Source: Thermoflavimicrobium daqui (GTDB lineage: Bacteria > Bacillota > Bacilli > Thermoactinomycetales > Thermoactinomycetaceae). Taken from it: DNA of 64,000 bases. The stretch covers positions 265,762 to 329,761 of the forward strand of contig NZ_KZ845667.1 of NCBI RefSeq assembly GCF_003313465.1, read 5' to 3'. Positions 8,655 through 16,754 of this stretch are shown here, piece by piece (the first letter of the stretch is position 1; every line of letters starts with the position of its first letter). The notes below the pieces were generated by a model. The model worked only from the letters and a program-made list of their open reading frames with translations. It had not been told where the DNA came from and ran no database searches. Position numbers and translations under genes: made by a program.

Positions 8655-9772
8655 CAATACTCCTCCTTCAGTTGCTTCAGTGTCATCTGAACGAAAGAAT
8701 GAATCCCAAGTAACCAACCATCAACGGCCGTCACATCGCACCCTCTTCTTTTCTTTCCTTGCCAATGACCAATCCCATAACCGATTTTGATGATCCCTAA
8801 TCGATAAGCCTTAGGAATCACAGAATAAAACGCCGTGTCGAAATGAACAAAGCTTGATTTGGGATGCTCGTAGTCAGTTCCAGTCCAAAAAGCATAGAGA
8901 AAATCCTTATGTTGTAAGAATAGGGTAAAGCCGATTAAATCACCGTCAGCCATCGCTCGTGCTACTAGAAGATCTTCTGATGAGAATGCGTCTTTCAGCC
9001 GTTCCAATCGACGATATTCCTCATCTAACGAGGAGTAGTTGCCATACTTTCGAACCAATTTTATCCGTAATCGAAGCAAATCTTCTCCACTTTCATTTAA
9101 CGGACACACCTCTGTTTTAACCCCTGCTTCGTATAGAAATTGAATCTCTCTCTTTATTCCTGATCGTTGCTTCTTTTTTAGTCCATTGATGTAATCATCA
9201 AAAGAGTTGCCTAATAAACGTAATTCCGATTTATATGTTAAGGGAAACTTTTGATATCCCTGTTCTGCTAATACATTTGTGAAGTCATTTTTATCCTCTG
9301 GCACATACAAATACCCGATCAATTTCAACCCTTTGGACTGAGCCCAACTGGCAATCTCTCTGATTAGAATCCGCATCATCTGTACATTACTGTACTCCTG
9401 TCCAGCCATAGTACATTCATAACCTGGCCACATTAGGATCAAACAGGGAAACCAATCCTCACGACGTGTTACCTGTCTAAGTACAGATCGACGGGCAGCT
9501 ATCTTCTCATTAATAGGAAAAACTGGTTCTTCCGCTAACATTAAGTCGTAAGGATTGTAGGCATTATAACTGGTCGGAGAATCAAGAATGGAGCCATGTA
9601 CCATCATCACTGGACAGGAAGCTTTCTCAAGAAGGAACATGAAATTCTTTCCTTCAATCCTTCCATTCATTACTTTCAGCCAACGTGGAGAAGAGAATAG
9701 AGAACTTTCATCCAAATGCTTCCCAAGCAGCGACTGTCCTTCTAAGACACGGAACCGTAATAACTTCTCCAT
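8654..9772 (-). CDS. FemAB/GNAT-type aminoacyl- or acyltransferase, copy 1
   Basis: About 372 residues with the two-GNAT-domain look of the FemAB/Acetyltransf_6 group. Recognisable points are WFPCLILMWPGYEC near 110, the conserved basic stretch LKKKQRSGIKRE near 195, and the C-terminal YEHPKSSFVHFDTAFYS near 300, then GKKRRGC. It is clearly a paralog of the next gene upstream: both share WFPxLIxxxPGYEC, the YxxPxxxFxxFxxxFY segment and a KRRGC motif. FemAB-type enzymes move amino acids from aminoacyl-tRNA to amines, and homologs build the peptide of dehydrophos. A peptide-bond role here is inferred. Start ATG 9772 chosen for AAGGAG 8 nt upstream; an ATG at 9802 overlaps the previous stop. Confidence 0.75.
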   Translation of the reverse strand: MEKLLRFRVLEGQSLLGKHLDESSLFSSPRWLKVMNGRIEGKNFMFLLEKASCPVMMVHGSILDSPTSYNAYNPYDLMLAEEPVFPINEKIAARRSVLRQVTRREDWFPCLILMWPGYECTMAGQEYSNVQMMRILIREIASWAQSKGLKLIGYLYVPEDKNDFTNVLAEQGYQKFPLTYKSELRLLGNSFDDYINGLKKKQRSGIKREIQFLYEAGVKTEVCPLNESGEDLLRLRIKLVRKYGNYSSLDEEYRRLERLKDAFSSEDLLVARAMADGDLIGFTLFLQHKDFLYAFWTGTDYEHPKSSFVHFDTAFYSVIPKAYRLGIIKIGYGIGHWQGKKRRGCDVTAVDGWLLGIHSFVQMTLKQLKEEY

Positions 9773-9798
9773 GTCTGTAACTCCTTCCGTTTTCCGGT

Positions 9799-10962
9799 TC
9801 ATCCGTTCATATACCGAGAACGCTCACGCTTCTCCCACTCGCAACGCACAATCGCAATTTGCCTTATAACAGGTATTAAAGTGGGACACAACGCTTTTAT
9901 CCAACCACCGACTGGGGTCAAACGGCAGCCTCTTCGTCTTTTGGCATCAGTAGCTGCATGACCGTAGGAAATACAGGTAACCCCATACACCGCTGCTTGT
10001 TCAACCGGTTGATAAAACGTATTTTCAAAATACGTGAACTTAGCTCTTGGGTCGTCATATTCGCTTCCGGTAAAAAAAGCATGCCAAATATCCCTATCTC
10101 TTATAAATAAAGTAAATGAAAGAAGTTGATCCCCATCCTTACAACCAAATACGGTTATTTGTTCTCCAAACATATCCTTCAATCGTTCAAAACGCCTGCG
10201 TTCCACAACTTGATCTACTTCATGCCCATATTTTCGTTTATTTGCACAACGAAGGTGTACCATTTCTTCTATCCATGGTTCTAGAGGGATCACTTCCGTC
10301 CGTAAGCCTAGTTCTCTCATTTGTTTACGTTCGCGACGAATTTTCTTGCGCATCGGATGAGTAAGGGACTGTAAATATATCTCGAAATTGCCTTCGGATA
10401 GATACAAATTACTGCAATGGGTCAGTGGCACCCAGCTAAAACCATTTCGTGTTAAAACCTCTGACCAGACTCCATCTTCTTCTGCATATAAAAGAGTGAT
10501 CAATTTCAACTCTTGCTTCTGTCCCCAATCCACTACCTTTGAGATTAAAGCTTCAAGGTCTGCTTTTTCTCGATATCCTGGACCGATGGGAAAACATTCA
10601 TAACCAGGGTAGGTAAAGATCAAATTAGGAAACCACTCCTCAGCTGATCCTATCTGCTCCTGAAGTTGTATCAGCATTTCATGTGCTATTTTATCCGCCT
10701 TAAACACACTATTTGTCGAAGTCAACAGAGTATGGACATTTTGCAGTTCGTATGCATTTGGGTTATCGACGACACTTCCAAAAAGTCCGAGACGACTCTT
10801 TTCTGCCCGACTAATCGTCCACCATAGTTTTTTCCCTTCTATTCGCTCACCCATCGTATCGATCCACATTTTTTGGGCAAACAAAGAAGCTTGTTCCGAG
10901 AGTTGAGACCATTCATCCGGCGCGGCGGAATTCACTTTAAGCGTATAATTCCCAGCTGTCAT
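9799..10962 (-). CDS. FemAB/GNAT-type aminoacyl- or acyltransferase, copy 2
   Basis: About 387 residues, tandem paralog of the gene that follows. Shared landmarks are WFPNLIFTYPGYEC near 120, MRKKIRRERKQMRELG near 215 in the basic helix, YDDPRAKFTYFENTFYQ near 315 and KRRRGC near 352. No membrane segment and no signal peptide. It has the fold signature of FemAB-type transferases and probably adds one acyl or aminoacyl unit to the product. Start ATG 10962, with AAGGAG about 10 nt upstream; the open frame extends 21 codons further but lacks a ribosome site there. Gap to the third transferase gene is about 45 bp. Confidence 0.75.
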   Translation of the reverse strand: MTAGNYTLKVNSAAPDEWSQLSEQASLFAQKMWIDTMGERIEGKKLWWTISRAEKSRLGLFGSVVDNPNAYELQNVHTLLTSTNSVFKADKIAHEMLIQLQEQIGSAEEWFPNLIFTYPGYECFPIGPGYREKADLEALISKVVDWGQKQELKLITLLYAEEDGVWSEVLTRNGFSWVPLTHCSNLYLSEGNFEIYLQSLTHPMRKKIRRERKQMRELGLRTEVIPLEPWIEEMVHLRCANKRKYGHEVDQVVERRRFERLKDMFGEQITVFGCKDGDQLLSFTLFIRDRDIWHAFFTGSEYDDPRAKFTYFENTFYQPVEQAAVYGVTCISYGHAATDAKRRRGCRLTPVGGWIKALCPTLIPVIRQIAIVRCEWEKRERSRYMNG

Positions 10963-11006
10963 CCAGCTTTTTCTCCTTCCTTTTCTTTCAATTGCTATCA
11001 TGTTTA

Positions 11007-12029
11007 CTACACATGGCGTATACAAGCGTAGAGATGAATTGGTTGCATGCCATAGCGAAGCTTAAAGTCCGCATTGCGTCGTCCAGCCTCCATGATTTTT
11101 TTTCCAGATGAGATCGCTGCTTCCACTTCACGATAAAATAAGACATAGTTAGCGGCAAATGATGTTTTGGCTGAATAATCCGCTCCACCAGCCCAAGTGT
11201 GAAAGCATGTCTGATCCTGCAAACAGATCGAAGTAGCGATTAAGCGATCTTTCAAATTCACCCCAAGGATACGTAGACTGTCTCCAGCCGTTCGCAAAAA
11301 ATGTTCTAACTCAACATATGGGTAATAGCCATCATTTTTATGTTTTCGAGCGATACCATGGCAAAGTGCTGCGACCTCTGTAGTCATTGCAAAAGGTGGC
11401 ACATGATCTGTAAAAGTCACGCCTTCTTCTCTCGCTTTCCGAACGTAGCGAAGCAGGTTTTTACGTGGTCGGCTACGTAAGGAACTGAGATACTCATCCA
11501 TCGTGGTAAACTGAGATAGGTCAAGAATATAACGAGTTTCCGTCTGAACTGCTACATGTCCCGCCGCTTCCAACATCGGGATTAATTGCTCTGAATCTGC
11601 CACATTGACAAATCCACTCCATTTTGCGCCATACTCCCGCGCTGTCTCCGCCATTACATCTGTGATAAGCTGAACCAAAGGTTTACTTAAATAAGAAGCT
11701 GGTAATCTAGTATCATAGCAATACCAAAAATGAGTTAACAGGATGGGCGCTTCTTCCCCTTCTGGTACTCGAACCGCTTGTGATAGTACTCCTAACGGAT
11801 CGCTCCATCGAACTAAGTAACTCGGCAAAACCGCTACACATTTACCGCTTTCCACCTCCCTCACCACGACATAGACAAACCGCTCCACCGGTTGTAATGG
11901 TTTCTTTTCATAGGCATATAATAACTCGTGCCGATAGAAGACAGAGGCATTTGCCTCATCGATCACTGTGTTCCACTCCTCTGATTTAACACTGGATAAT
12001 GATTCCAGTACCTCGACCTCCCACATCAT
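11007..12029 (-). CDS. FemAB/GNAT-type aminoacyl- or acyltransferase, divergent third copy
   Basis: A 340-residue member of the same GNAT/FemAB superfamily but not a close copy of the other two. Key segments: LRSRPRKNLLRYVRKAREEG near 190 (basic helix of the fold), FHTWAGGADYSAKTSFAANY near 275-295, then EAGRRNADFKLRYG near 318, the end motif common in FemAB-like and peptidoglycan-recognition GNAT proteins. The ATG overlaps the TAA of the NDK-like gene by one base, so translation is probably coupled. A separate substrate from the two paralogs is likely. The function as a ligase is inferred from family and context. Confidence 0.75.
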   Translation of the reverse strand: MMWEVEVLESLSSVKSEEWNTVIDEANASVFYRHELLYAYEKKPLQPVERFVYVVVREVESGKCVAVLPSYLVRWSDPLGVLSQAVRVPEGEEAPILLTHFWYCYDTRLPASYLSKPLVQLITDVMAETAREYGAKWSGFVNVADSEQLIPMLEAAGHVAVQTETRYILDLSQFTTMDEYLSSLRSRPRKNLLRYVRKAREEGVTFTDHVPPFAMTTEVAALCHGIARKHKNDGYYPYVELEHFLRTAGDSLRILGVNLKDRLIATSICLQDQTCFHTWAGGADYSAKTSFAANYVLFYREVEAAISSGKKIMEAGRRNADFKLRYGMQPIHLYACIRHV

Positions 12030-12940
12030 TAGAATAGCTCCCGTAAAATCTCATGGCGCTCTCTCCGCCGCGTGGGTTGGAAATACATGGACGTATTAAG
12101 CACCAATAGTTCCCATCGATCCATTTCGATACCATACCCTCGAAGCATCGTTTCCACACTAACCATGTCAAGACGGGGTGCATCCGGCAAAAATTCACAT
12201 TCTAGGATTCCAGCCAGCGGATGTTTAAGACCATATAACAATTCCTCCGCCAATCGCTTTCCTGTTCCTGGTGCCACCCAAGCTTCTATTCCCTGCTTCT
12301 GCAAGGATCGAACCATCTCCCGACCCGTTGGAGTCAATTCCGACCAGAGCGCGACAACGATTTTAGCACGCAATCCGGCCAAGACCGCATCATAATCACG
12401 CATTTCTTTTGGATAGGACATTTCGAATGACTCCAACAAATCCCAAATCGTACTGTCGGTTTCCATCTTGGACGTCTGTAGAAATTTCCGACCACTGCGA
12501 AAAAATATACGGCTCTCACGTTCCGATTCTTCTGGTGTATCCGATGAATGCATCAATCCAAGGATACTGTTCAATCCATAAAAGTCATGGCGAATTGTTC
12601 CTGATAGTGCTTTGTAAGGATGACTATTTCCTTTCATTTGCTTCATTCGTTGATGACTGTCTTCTCCATTCAAATGGTTATGAGTCAATAGTACGACTAA
12701 ACAAGGTCCGAAATTGAACAATTGATCAACCAAGCGGTAACGATAGGTATCCCACACATGTTCAATGTTAATCTGATATAATGCGTCGAGGTCTTCAGAA
12801 GTAACATAAACTAGTTGATACTTTTGTGGCACAAAGCCGTTTGCATGAAACCGTTCTAGGATAGGTCGAGCCAAGTGACGTACCAATGCATCGGGTGTCA
12901 GCAACACGAACAAGGAGTTCTTCCAATTGACCATTGTCAC
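12029..12940 (-). CDS. Degenerate nucleoside-diphosphate-kinase-like protein with extra C-terminal domain
   Basis: A 303-residue protein. Residues 10 to about 145 follow NDP kinase: LLTPDALVRHLARPILERF, then GPCLVVLLTHNH, then SGTIRHDFYGLNSILGLMHS and SDTPEESERE. The last matches the kinase string with its catalytic His before a SD/GSD. However the Lys of the usual KPD is Thr here, and the Asn three residues before the His is Gly, so two ATP-site residues are missing. About 155 residues of unknown type follow. True NDP kinases are about 150 residues and stand alone. In the operon it may bind or transfer a phospho- or nucleotidyl-phosphonate group. GTG start at 12940 with GAGGAG 8 nt upstream. 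Confidence 0.7.
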   Translation of the reverse strand: MTMVNWKNSLFVLLTPDALVRHLARPILERFHANGFVPQKYQLVYVTSEDLDALYQINIEHVWDTYRYRLVDQLFNFGPCLVVLLTHNHLNGEDSHQRMKQMKGNSHPYKALSGTIRHDFYGLNSILGLMHSSDTPEESERESRIFFRSGRKFLQTSKMETDSTIWDLLESFEMSYPKEMRDYDAVLAGLRAKIVVALWSELTPTGREMVRSLQKQGIEAWVAPGTGKRLAEELLYGLKHPLAGILECEFLPDAPRLDMVSVETMLRGYGIEMDRWELLVLNTSMYFQPTRRRERHEILRELF

Positions 12941-12967
12941 TACAATTTCTCCTCTCTCTAAATCATT

Positions 12968-13723
12968 CTATTGATGAGAAAAAGGACAACTCCCCAACAC
13001 TTCAGACTGATCATCTGGCAAAAAATATTGCTTCCATTTATAAATTGACGATTGTTGCGCCAAGCCAAGACTTTCATGAACTCCCACCGTATCATAAGCT
13101 TTCAAACGGGCACGGATCAGCGTCTTAGCAGACTGGCCAACTTCCGTGTCACCTCCTATTCCTTGGAATACGTTTTTTGATTGTAGGATCATTACCATGC
13201 AATCACCCAAATTACGACTGCGTCTAGCATGATAAGCTGGGCACCCTGCGAATACAAACAACGGTTCTCCATGGTAGCAGAACTCCCATTTCGGATGTTC
13301 GGTATTTATAGGAACATGCTCAGGCCAAGGCTTTTGATCAATCTGATGCAACCGGCGCAATATATCCCAGAAACGGTCCCTATATTCATCTAAGGAAAGT
13401 CCCTCTTCTGAAGGACCGATAAAAACAATTAGAGACATCCTATGATGGGTTTGTTCCTTTACTTCCCGCAAAAACCTCCGTATTGCTTCTCCTAAACAAG
13501 GCAATTCTTCCGTCACCTTTGCCCATTTCAGATAATAATATCGGTTATTTCCCTTGACTTCTCCTTCTACTCCAAACGTACAGGGATAGTGGCGTCCTCC
13601 GTCACCTAATAATCTCTCTCGGTATTGACGATATGCGATTTGCACCCAGGTAGGCACCTGTTGATTCGATTGTTCTAAATCTTCTGATCCAAGGAGCTTT
13701 ATGTTTTGATAGATATTCATCAT
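12968..13723 (-). CDS. YqcI/YcgG family protein, putative heme-dependent N-oxygenase
   Basis: A 251-residue YqcI/YcgG family protein. Landmarks: YPCTFGVEG near 47, PWPEHVPINTEHPKWEFCYH near 132-152, GEPLFVFAGCPAYHARRSR near 153-171, then MVMILQSKNVF. From memory, characterised members of this family include heme-dependent N-oxygenases such as DcsA (arginine N-hydroxylation in D-cycloserine biosynthesis). If that holds, the protein would oxidise an amino group of the growing product or of an amino acid later attached. The putative heme-ligating residue is probably a His in the conserved block, but I cannot assign it. It ends 28 bp before the NDK-like gene. Confidence 0.75.
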   Translation of the reverse strand: MMNIYQNIKLLGSEDLEQSNQQVPTWVQIAYRQYRERLLGDGGRHYPCTFGVEGEVKGNNRYYYLKWAKVTEELPCLGEAIRRFLREVKEQTHHRMSLIVFIGPSEEGLSLDEYRDRFWDILRRLHQIDQKPWPEHVPINTEHPKWEFCYHGEPLFVFAGCPAYHARRSRNLGDCMVMILQSKNVFQGIGGDTEVGQSAKTLIRARLKAYDTVGVHESLGLAQQSSIYKWKQYFLPDDQSEVLGSCPFSHQ

Positions 13724-13730
13724 CTCCCTC

Positions 13731-14486
13731 CTATCTACTCTCTGGATGCTTCAACAGCCAAATCTGCATGCGACTTTCCTCTGTTAGCGGCGTTTCGTCA
13801 AAGTCCCCCCATACTGATTCAATCTGCCAACCTGTCCGTTCCACCAATGATCGGATTTGTTCGGGAAACATATAGAAAAATGACAACTCGGGAAAATAGC
13901 GCTTTCCAGTTACTTCTCCGTTGGGCGCTATGGATTCGATAATCCCATGTAGTACAAATTCCTGTCGCTCATAACTCTTGACTTCACTAACTTCATAGAT
14001 TGCAAACGAATTCGTACGTCCACGGTAGATCTGTGCCCGATCCCTCATTTTAATCTTGTCAAGATCTGGTACAATCGTATCAAAAGCGAAATACCCTCCA
14101 GGCTTCGTGTTCTGCAAAATCGTTCGGAACACAGTTTCCCGGTCATTCGGTTCAATATGGCTGATCGTATTAAGTGGCGCGTATGAAAATCCCGCTCGCT
14201 CAGGTAGGTGGTACAATTTCAAATCAGCTTCAATCAAGTAGGGGCATGAAGTTCCCAGCCGCTTACGACATTTTTCTAACATTACGGGAGAGAAATCTAC
14301 CCCATAATCAGGGGCAACAGTAGCTGCTACACGACCATCTCCGATCCCCAATTCAACGGTCGGGCGGTTGAACCGTTTAGCCAACAATTGATAGAAGCGC
14401 TTGTCCTCAACATCAACCAAACCATGCCATAATTCCAGCAATTCAGACCATTGGTCAAATGGATTCGCGCTCTTTGATTGCTTCAT
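13731..14486 (-). CDS. Class I SAM-dependent methyltransferase (operon copy 2)
   Basis: A 251-residue Rossmann-fold methyltransferase. Motif I is VELGIGDGRVA near 44, the post-I acidic residue is in DYGVDFSPVMLEKC, and motif II/III is at FSYAPLNTISHIEPNDRE near 110. GGYFAFDTIV near 132 is the next strand. The acceptor is not predictable; O- or N-methylation of the phosphonate product is the simplest role. Gap of 3 bp to the oxidase gene upstream and 7 bp to the N-oxygenase gene downstream, with GGGAGG before the ATG. It is not a close relative of the first-gene methyltransferase. Confidence 0.82.
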   Translation of the reverse strand: MKQSKSANPFDQWSELLELWHGLVDVEDKRFYQLLAKRFNRPTVELGIGDGRVAATVAPDYGVDFSPVMLEKCRKRLGTSCPYLIEADLKLYHLPERAGFSYAPLNTISHIEPNDRETVFRTILQNTKPGGYFAFDTIVPDLDKIKMRDRAQIYRGRTNSFAIYEVSEVKSYERQEFVLHGIIESIAPNGEVTGKRYFPELSFFYMFPEQIRSLVERTGWQIESVWGDFDETPLTEESRMQIWLLKHPESR

Positions 14487-14489
14487 CTT

Positions 14490-15608
14490 TTATTCCTCCC
14501 TATATGTTTCAAACAAAAAAGATGAATCTAATTGAGATGGTGTTGTTACACCAAGGACAGATAGTCCAAGGAACAGTTCCTGACGCAATAGTTCGAACGC
14601 CAATGTTGCTCCCTCTTCGCCTCCAACTGCCAATCCCCATAGCATTGCTCGTCCAACCAAGACAGCACGCGCTCCGAGCGCTAATGCAGTGATTACATCC
14701 GTTCCCCGGCGAATACCAGAATCGAGATACACTTCCACCTCATCCCCAACTGCCTTTACTACATGATCTAGAACGTCAATCGTTGCTGGAAAGCGATCTG
14801 ACTGACGACCACCGTGATTTGACACCACAATTCCAGATGCACCGTAAGCTATCGCCTTCAGTGCATCCTCTGGACACATGATCCCTTTGATTACAATTGG
14901 CAAATGGGTTACCGTGCGCAACCATTCGATATCTGACCATACAGCTCCTGGGTTTGGAAAGATCTGATCAAGCTTAGTAAGAGCTGCTACAGAGCTCTCC
15001 TTATCTCCATGATCCAACAGTGAACGAAATACAGGATCACGTAGAATAGCTGCCTTCCCCGTTTCAAACCGCCGAAACCGATTGCGTACATCTCTCTCCC
15101 TTCGTCCAACACGGGGAACATCCACTGTTACGACAATCGCTCGAAATCCCGCTGCTTCCGCTCTCCGTACCAAACTCAAGGTCACAGAACGATCCGCCAT
15201 CAAATACAATTGAAACCAACGAACTCCGTTTCCATTAGCTAGAGCTACTTCTTCAATACTTTTCGAAGCAAATGTAGACAAGCAAAATCCGAATCCCATC
15301 CGATTAGCTGCCTTTGCAGTGGCAACTTCCGCATCTGGATGAGCCATATGCTGCATACCAACTGGTGCTGCCAAAATCGGGGATGCAACCTCAGATCCTA
15401 ATACTTGCGTGGTTAAATCGATCTTCTTTACCCCAGACAAAACTTTTGGTATCAATTGCTTTCGTTCAAATGCTTGCCGATTCTTACGCAATCCTGACTC
15501 ATCCCCAGCACCACCAGCACAATAATCATAATAAGTTGGTAACATTCGCTTCTTAGCTAGTTTTTCTAGATCATCAATATTGACAACTCCCTGTAGGTCA
15601 TCCAACAT
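14490..15608 (-). CDS. FMN-dependent alpha-hydroxyacid oxidase/dehydrogenase
   Basis: A 372-residue TIM-barrel flavoenzyme of the glycolate oxidase/lactate oxidase/mandelate dehydrogenase family. Features: YYDYCAGGAGDESGLRKNR near 25-43, LAAPVGMQHMAHPDAE near 79, the active-site SNHGGRQSDR near 262 (catalytic His and substrate Arg), and YLDSGIRRGTDVITALALGA near 297-316 for the FMN phosphate. No membrane-anchoring insert, so probably soluble and oxygen-dependent. It oxidises a 2-hydroxyacid to a 2-oxoacid, or further with decarboxylation. Within the operon its substrate is presumably a hydroxylated phosphonate or hydroxy acid intermediate; not provable here. Confidence 0.88.
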   Translation of the reverse strand: MLDDLQGVVNIDDLEKLAKKRMLPTYYDYCAGGAGDESGLRKNRQAFERKQLIPKVLSGVKKIDLTTQVLGSEVASPILAAPVGMQHMAHPDAEVATAKAANRMGFGFCLSTFASKSIEEVALANGNGVRWFQLYLMADRSVTLSLVRRAEAAGFRAIVVTVDVPRVGRRERDVRNRFRRFETGKAAILRDPVFRSLLDHGDKESSVAALTKLDQIFPNPGAVWSDIEWLRTVTHLPIVIKGIMCPEDALKAIAYGASGIVVSNHGGRQSDRFPATIDVLDHVVKAVGDEVEVYLDSGIRRGTDVITALALGARAVLVGRAMLWGLAVGGEEGATLAFELLRQELFLGLSVLGVTTPSQLDSSFLFETYREE

Positions 15609-15623
15609 CGATTCACCTCCTTA

Positions 15624-16196
15624 TTAATACAACCGTTGGCGAACTGTCTCTTGGAAGCGATCACGAATTTCCACCGGTTGATATTTGACACGGGGATGGA
15701 CGACGCGCTCCTTTTCAACGGTACGTACCACGATATAACTCTTCTGTTCGGAGTTTAGTGCTGTCATCAATGCTGCTTCCAATGCCTCTAAACTTTCCGG
15801 ACTATACACCCGGTCATAGCCAGCCCCAAGCGCGACCAATCCAAAGTCTACTACTGAAGACAAAGTTTTTTGCCCGCCCGTCGTATAATAGAGCCCATTA
15901 TCGAGCACGATGTGAACAAACATTCCTTTGGCCGCATTCACAACAACAGGATAACCGCTCATACCCATCAAAGCATTGCCATCCCCTTCGACCGTGACGA
16001 CTGGTTGACCTGTACTATGCGAAAAGCCGGCTGCAAGTGTTGGACAAAGTCCCATTGAACCGACCATATAGAAAAAACCATCATAATCATGCAGCGCGCA
16101 CATTGTCCGTGCATTATACCCATTGCCAATGAATAAAAATGCTTCTTTTTTCTTCGTACAACGTGCAATTAAATCCAACACTTCTTCTCGAGTCAT
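15624..16196 (-). CDS. Phosphonopyruvate decarboxylase, C-terminal (TPP-binding) subunit
   Basis: A 190-residue protein equal to the C-terminal half of phosphonopyruvate decarboxylase. The thiamine-diphosphate motif is EGDGNALMGMSG near 70 followed about 26 residues later by DNGLYYTTGGQ, that is GDG...N. It must pair with the next upstream gene, whose stop TAA directly abuts this ATG. Phosphonopyruvate decarboxylase drives the unfavourable mutase step by making phosphonoacetaldehyde. The two-gene form and sizes resemble sulfopyruvate decarboxylase ComDE, so the substrate assignment rests on the linked PEP mutase. Confidence 0.87.
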   Translation of the reverse strand: MTREEVLDLIARCTKKKEAFLFIGNGYNARTMCALHDYDGFFYMVGSMGLCPTLAAGFSHSTGQPVVTVEGDGNALMGMSGYPVVVNAAKGMFVHIVLDNGLYYTTGGQKTLSSVVDFGLVALGAGYDRVYSPESLEALEAALMTALNSEQKSYIVVRTVEKERVVHPRVKYQPVEIRDRFQETVRQRLY

Positions 16197-16733
16197 TTAA
16201 AAGTCCCCCTCCGCAAACTTCTTCGGAATACCAAGTACAGCAACAGGACTGGATTGTGCATTGGCCAGTTCTAGAGCCTTTTCGATGATATCCAGTAAGG
16301 AGTTGGGGTCATGCTCATCCAACACCACATCGATCGATTCGATACCTAAGACATCAAGTAGGGGTTTCAAAGGTTCACCGATAGCGTTATGATGGACTAC
16401 ATCACGACCTTTATATCCCGCCCATGCGATAAATAAAACCATTGGAATCTCATAGGTTATTGCCAAACTGGTCAACACATCTACAGCATTACCGATCCCG
16501 GAACTCTCCATGAACACAAGTGGACGCTCCCCAGCTAAGTAAGCACCAACAGCTAACGAAACTGCGTTGTCCTCCCGCGTAGCCAAAACATAACGCTTAC
16601 CTAGTTCATTTGCTTCCAATTCGGTAATAAGTGTTTTAAACTCAGAATCTGGGACACCAGTCACAAAAGTGAAACCCCTTTCAAAAATTCCCTTGGCCAA
16701 AGTGGTTTGTTGATGGAAGTTTGCATGTTGCAC
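16197..16733 (-). CDS. Phosphonopyruvate decarboxylase, N-terminal (PYR) subunit
   Basis: A 178-residue protein equal to the N-terminal half of phosphonopyruvate/sulfopyruvate decarboxylases. Landmarks: FVTGVPDSEFKTLI near 24, the conserved TREDNAVSLAVGAYLAGERP near 51-70 whose Glu activates the cofactor, and MESSGIGNAVDVLTSL near 75-90. The GTG start at 16733 lies behind AGGAGGGG. It ends TAA immediately followed by the ATG of the TPP-binding subunit, so the two are translated together and should form an alpha/beta enzyme. In most phosphonate producers this enzyme is a single chain of about 370-400 residues. Confidence 0.87.
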   Translation of the reverse strand: MQHANFHQQTTLAKGIFERGFTFVTGVPDSEFKTLITELEANELGKRYVLATREDNAVSLAVGAYLAGERPLVFMESSGIGNAVDVLTSLAITYEIPMVLFIAWAGYKGRDVVHHNAIGEPLKPLLDVLGIESIDVVLDEHDPNSLLDIIEKALELANAQSSPVAVLGIPKKFAEGDF

Positions 16734-16754
16734 TTTGCTTTTCCCCTCCTTTTA

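Noticed and set aside
15624..16733. Split decarboxylase read as coenzyme M pathway ComDE
   Set aside because: Sizes fit ComD/ComE, but PEP mutase lies in the same operon and no other coenzyme M gene is seen.
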